NCBI RefSeq assembly: GCF_014084105.1
Contig: NZ_CP048289.1
Span: 1,063,922 to 1,127,921 of the forward strand
DNA from: Streptacidiphilus sp. P02-A3a
Lineage (GTDB): Bacteria; Actinomycetota; Actinomycetes; Streptomycetales; Streptomycetaceae
Direction of reading: 5' to 3'
DNA length: 64,000 nucleotides
A program made the translations under genes and the position numbers. The stretch's first letter is position 1. Each line of letters opens with the position of its first letter. Shown in pieces: positions 62,495 through 64,000 of this stretch. The notes below the pieces were generated by a model. It was not told where the DNA came from, did no database searches, and saw only the letters and a list, made by a program, of their open reading frames with translations.

Positions 62495-63493
62495 ATGAGC
62501 ACGTCCGTAGAGCAGCGCACGGGGGCGGGTCGAACGGGCCCGGGCTCCGGGGAAGTGGCGGCCTTCCGCAACGTCAGCAAGCACTTCGGGGCGGTGAAGG
62601 CGGTCAACGACATCAGCCTGACCCTGCACCCGGGGGAGACCGTGGCCTTCCTCGGCCGCAACGGGGCGGGCAAGTCCACCAGCATCGACATGCTGCTGGG
62701 CCTGCGTGACCCCTCGTCAGGCAGCATCACCCTGTTCGGCGGGACCCCGCGCCAGGCCATCGTGAACGGCCGGGTCGGCGTGATGCTGCAGAGCGGCGGC
62801 CTGATGCCGGACGTCAAGGTCCGCGAGCTGGTCGACCTCGCCTGCAAGGTCCACCCGCGCGGCTACCAGGTCGACCAGGTGCTGGAGACCGCCGGGATCA
62901 CCGAGATCGCCGACCGCATGGTCGACAAGCTCTCCGGCGGCCAGGAGCAGCGGGTCCGCTTCGCCATCGCCACCGCCGGGGACAGCGACCTGATCGTCCT
63001 GGACGAGCCCACCACCGGCATGGACGTCAAGGCCCGGCAGGCCTTCTGGGCGGTGATGCGGGCCCAGGCCGACGCGGGCCGCACCGTCCTGTTCGCCACC
63101 CACTACCTGGAGGAGGCGGACTCCATCGCCGACCGGGTGCTGGTCATGCACAACGGTCGGCTGATCGCCGACGGCACGGCGGCGGAGATCAAGGCCCGGG
63201 CCGGGCTGCGCAAGATCTCCTTCGACGTCCACCCGGAGGACGGCGCGGACCTGTCGCTGCTGAGGTCCCTCCCGGCGCTCTCCGCGCTGGACGTCAGCGG
63301 CCACACCGTCCGGATCAGCAGCGACGACGCCGACGCGACCGTCGCCGCGATCTACCGGGCCGGTTTCTACCCGCGCGGCCTTGAGGTCGCCGGGGTGGGC
63401 CTGGAGCAGGCCTTCATCGCCATCACCGGTGAGCAGGACGCCGCCGACGAGTCCGCCGCGCACGCCACGTTCGACAAGGGGAACGCACGATGA
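62495..63493 (+). CDS. ABC-2-type exporter ATPase
   Basis: ATPase of 332 residues of the daunorubicin/drug-resistance (DrrA-like) class: Walker A GRNGAGKST, Q-loop LQSGGLMPD, signature LSGGQEQRVRFAI, Walker B LIVLDEPTTGMD, H-loop ATHYLEEAD, and a ~90-residue C-terminal domain. It pairs with the membrane protein encoded next, overlapping by ATGA. Probably exports a lipid or drug-like molecule. The ATG at 62495 is preceded by AGAGGAAG. Confidence 0.93.
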   Translation: MSTSVEQRTGAGRTGPGSGEVAAFRNVSKHFGAVKAVNDISLTLHPGETVAFLGRNGAGKSTSIDMLLGLRDPSSGSITLFGGTPRQAIVNGRVGVMLQSGGLMPDVKVRELVDLACKVHPRGYQVDQVLETAGITEIADRMVDKLSGGQEQRVRFAIATAGDSDLIVLDEPTTGMDVKARQAFWAVMRAQADAGRTVLFATHYLEEADSIADRVLVMHNGRLIADGTAAEIKARAGLRKISFDVHPEDGADLSLLRSLPALSALDVSGHTVRISSDDADATVAAIYRAGFYPRGLEVAGVGLEQAFIAITGEQDAADESAAHATFDKGNAR

Positions 63494-64000
63494 TCACGCT
63501 GATCAAGCTGGAGGTCCTGCGGGTCCTCCGCAACCGCCGCTACCTGGTCTTCACGCTCGTCCTCCCGGTCGTCCTCTACAGCGTGATGGTCGGCGCCTAC
63601 GGCAAGGCCGGCTCGCTGGACGGGGTGTCGGTCAAGGAGTACTTCATGGTCGCCATGGCGACCCTGGGCACCGTCTCCGCCTCGATGACCACCAACGCCA
63701 ACCGGATCGCGCTGGAGCGCAAGAGCGGCTGGGCCCGCCAGCTGCGGCTGACCGCGCTGCCCGGCTACGGCTACGTGGTCGCCAAGATCGCCTCCACCGC
63801 CGCCTCCACCCTGCCCGCGATCCTGGTGGTCTTCGCCCTCGCCTACGGCCAGGGCGTGCGGCTCTCCGTGAGCGAGTGGCTGCTGCTCGGGCTGACCCTG
63901 TGGCTGGGCGGCTTCGTCTTCGCGGGGCTCGGCGTGGCCCTCGGCTACTCCGCCGCCCCGGACTCGATCCAGCCGATCATCATGATCGTCTACACCGTGA
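63490..64000 (+). CDS. ABC-2-type exporter permease (3' end outside window)
   Basis: 170 residues visible: MITLIKLEVLRVLRNRRYLV, a first helix (FTLVLPVVLYSVMVG), a long loop, a cytoplasmic coupling region (IALERKSGWARQLRLTALPG) and two more helices, the ABC-2 permease pattern. It is truncated by the window edge. It starts by ATGA overlap with the ATPase gene and forms an exporter with it. Confidence 0.92.
   Translation, partial: MITLIKLEVLRVLRNRRYLVFTLVLPVVLYSVMVGAYGKAGSLDGVSVKEYFMVAMATLGTVSASMTTNANRIALERKSGWARQLRLTALPGYGYVVAKIASTAASTLPAILVVFALAYGQGVRLSVSEWLLLGLTLWLGGFVFAGLGVALGYSAAPDSIQPIIMIVYTV

Overview
The DNA is about 70% G+C throughout. Gene content (WhiB-like protein, mycothiol deacetylase MshB, polyphosphate glucokinase, DUF1707 and DUF4245 proteins, SpoIIE-type phosphatases, many GTG starts) points to an actinomycete of the family Streptomycetaceae (Streptomyces, Kitasatospora or Streptacidiphilus). 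The run fumC - class I fumarase - DUF1707 - WhiB-like - glpX - DUF4245 - nitroreductase - xseB - xseA - ispH - ppgK - DUF6542 - ychF looks, from memory, like the conserved chromosomal core of Streptomyces. This is chromosome, not plasmid or prophage.

Layout. 1-2.2 kb: end of an AI-2E-type transporter, then ahpC-ahpD with a divergent oxyR (2.4-3.3 kb). 3.3-5.4 kb: a two-gene ATPase + HNH nuclease unit with the architecture of a Septu (PtuAB) anti-phage system, followed by a pirin. 6.5-9.2 kb: an accessory cluster of very small genes. It holds a predicted exported 65-residue peptide that carries the motif DIVWD twice, a LuxR-type regulator preceded by a 52-codon ORF that overlaps it by GTGA, and a nucleoside deoxyribosyltransferase-like protein. 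This is my best candidate for an undescribed (peptide signalling) system. 9.7-22.9 kb: housekeeping core. 22.9-24.6 kb: a small gene-flux island with a complete Phd/YoeB toxin-antitoxin pair, gene fragments, and a RelE-like toxin whose antitoxin has lost its N-terminus. 24.6-26.3 kb: PEP mutase/isocitrate lyase-like enzyme and a Nudix hydrolase. 26.3-32.0 kb: two very large tandem paralogous PAS-GAF-SpoIIE-HATPase proteins, probably signal-controlled regulators of anti-sigma pathways. 32.1-36.1 kb: succinate dehydrogenase operon of the actinobacterial type. 36.4-40.2 kb: a solute-binding lipoprotein and typA. 40.5-52.6 kb: two complete peptide ABC transporter operons facing each other across one shared hairpin terminator; the second has both ATPases fused in one chain. 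53.1-57.4 kb: a proline/glutamine-rich membrane protein, DUF6113 protein, mshB and a tiny membrane protein. 57.7-64 kb: a dipeptidyl-peptidase-IV-like serine peptidase, a Ser/Thr kinase with a beta-propeller sensor, and an ABC-2 exporter running off the right edge.

How the parts fit. AhpC, AhpD, OxyR and MshB (mycothiol) are peroxide and thiol defence. The fumarases and Sdh serve the TCA cycle, with GlpX and PpgK in sugar metabolism. The Dpp systems, the third binding lipoprotein and the DPP-IV-like peptidase suggest heavy use of external peptides, which in this family are also developmental signals. No tRNA, rRNA, CRISPR array, transposase or integrase was seen. Start codons were chosen from visible Shine-Dalgarno sequences and the N-terminus expected for each family; all functions rest on motif recognition, not database searches.
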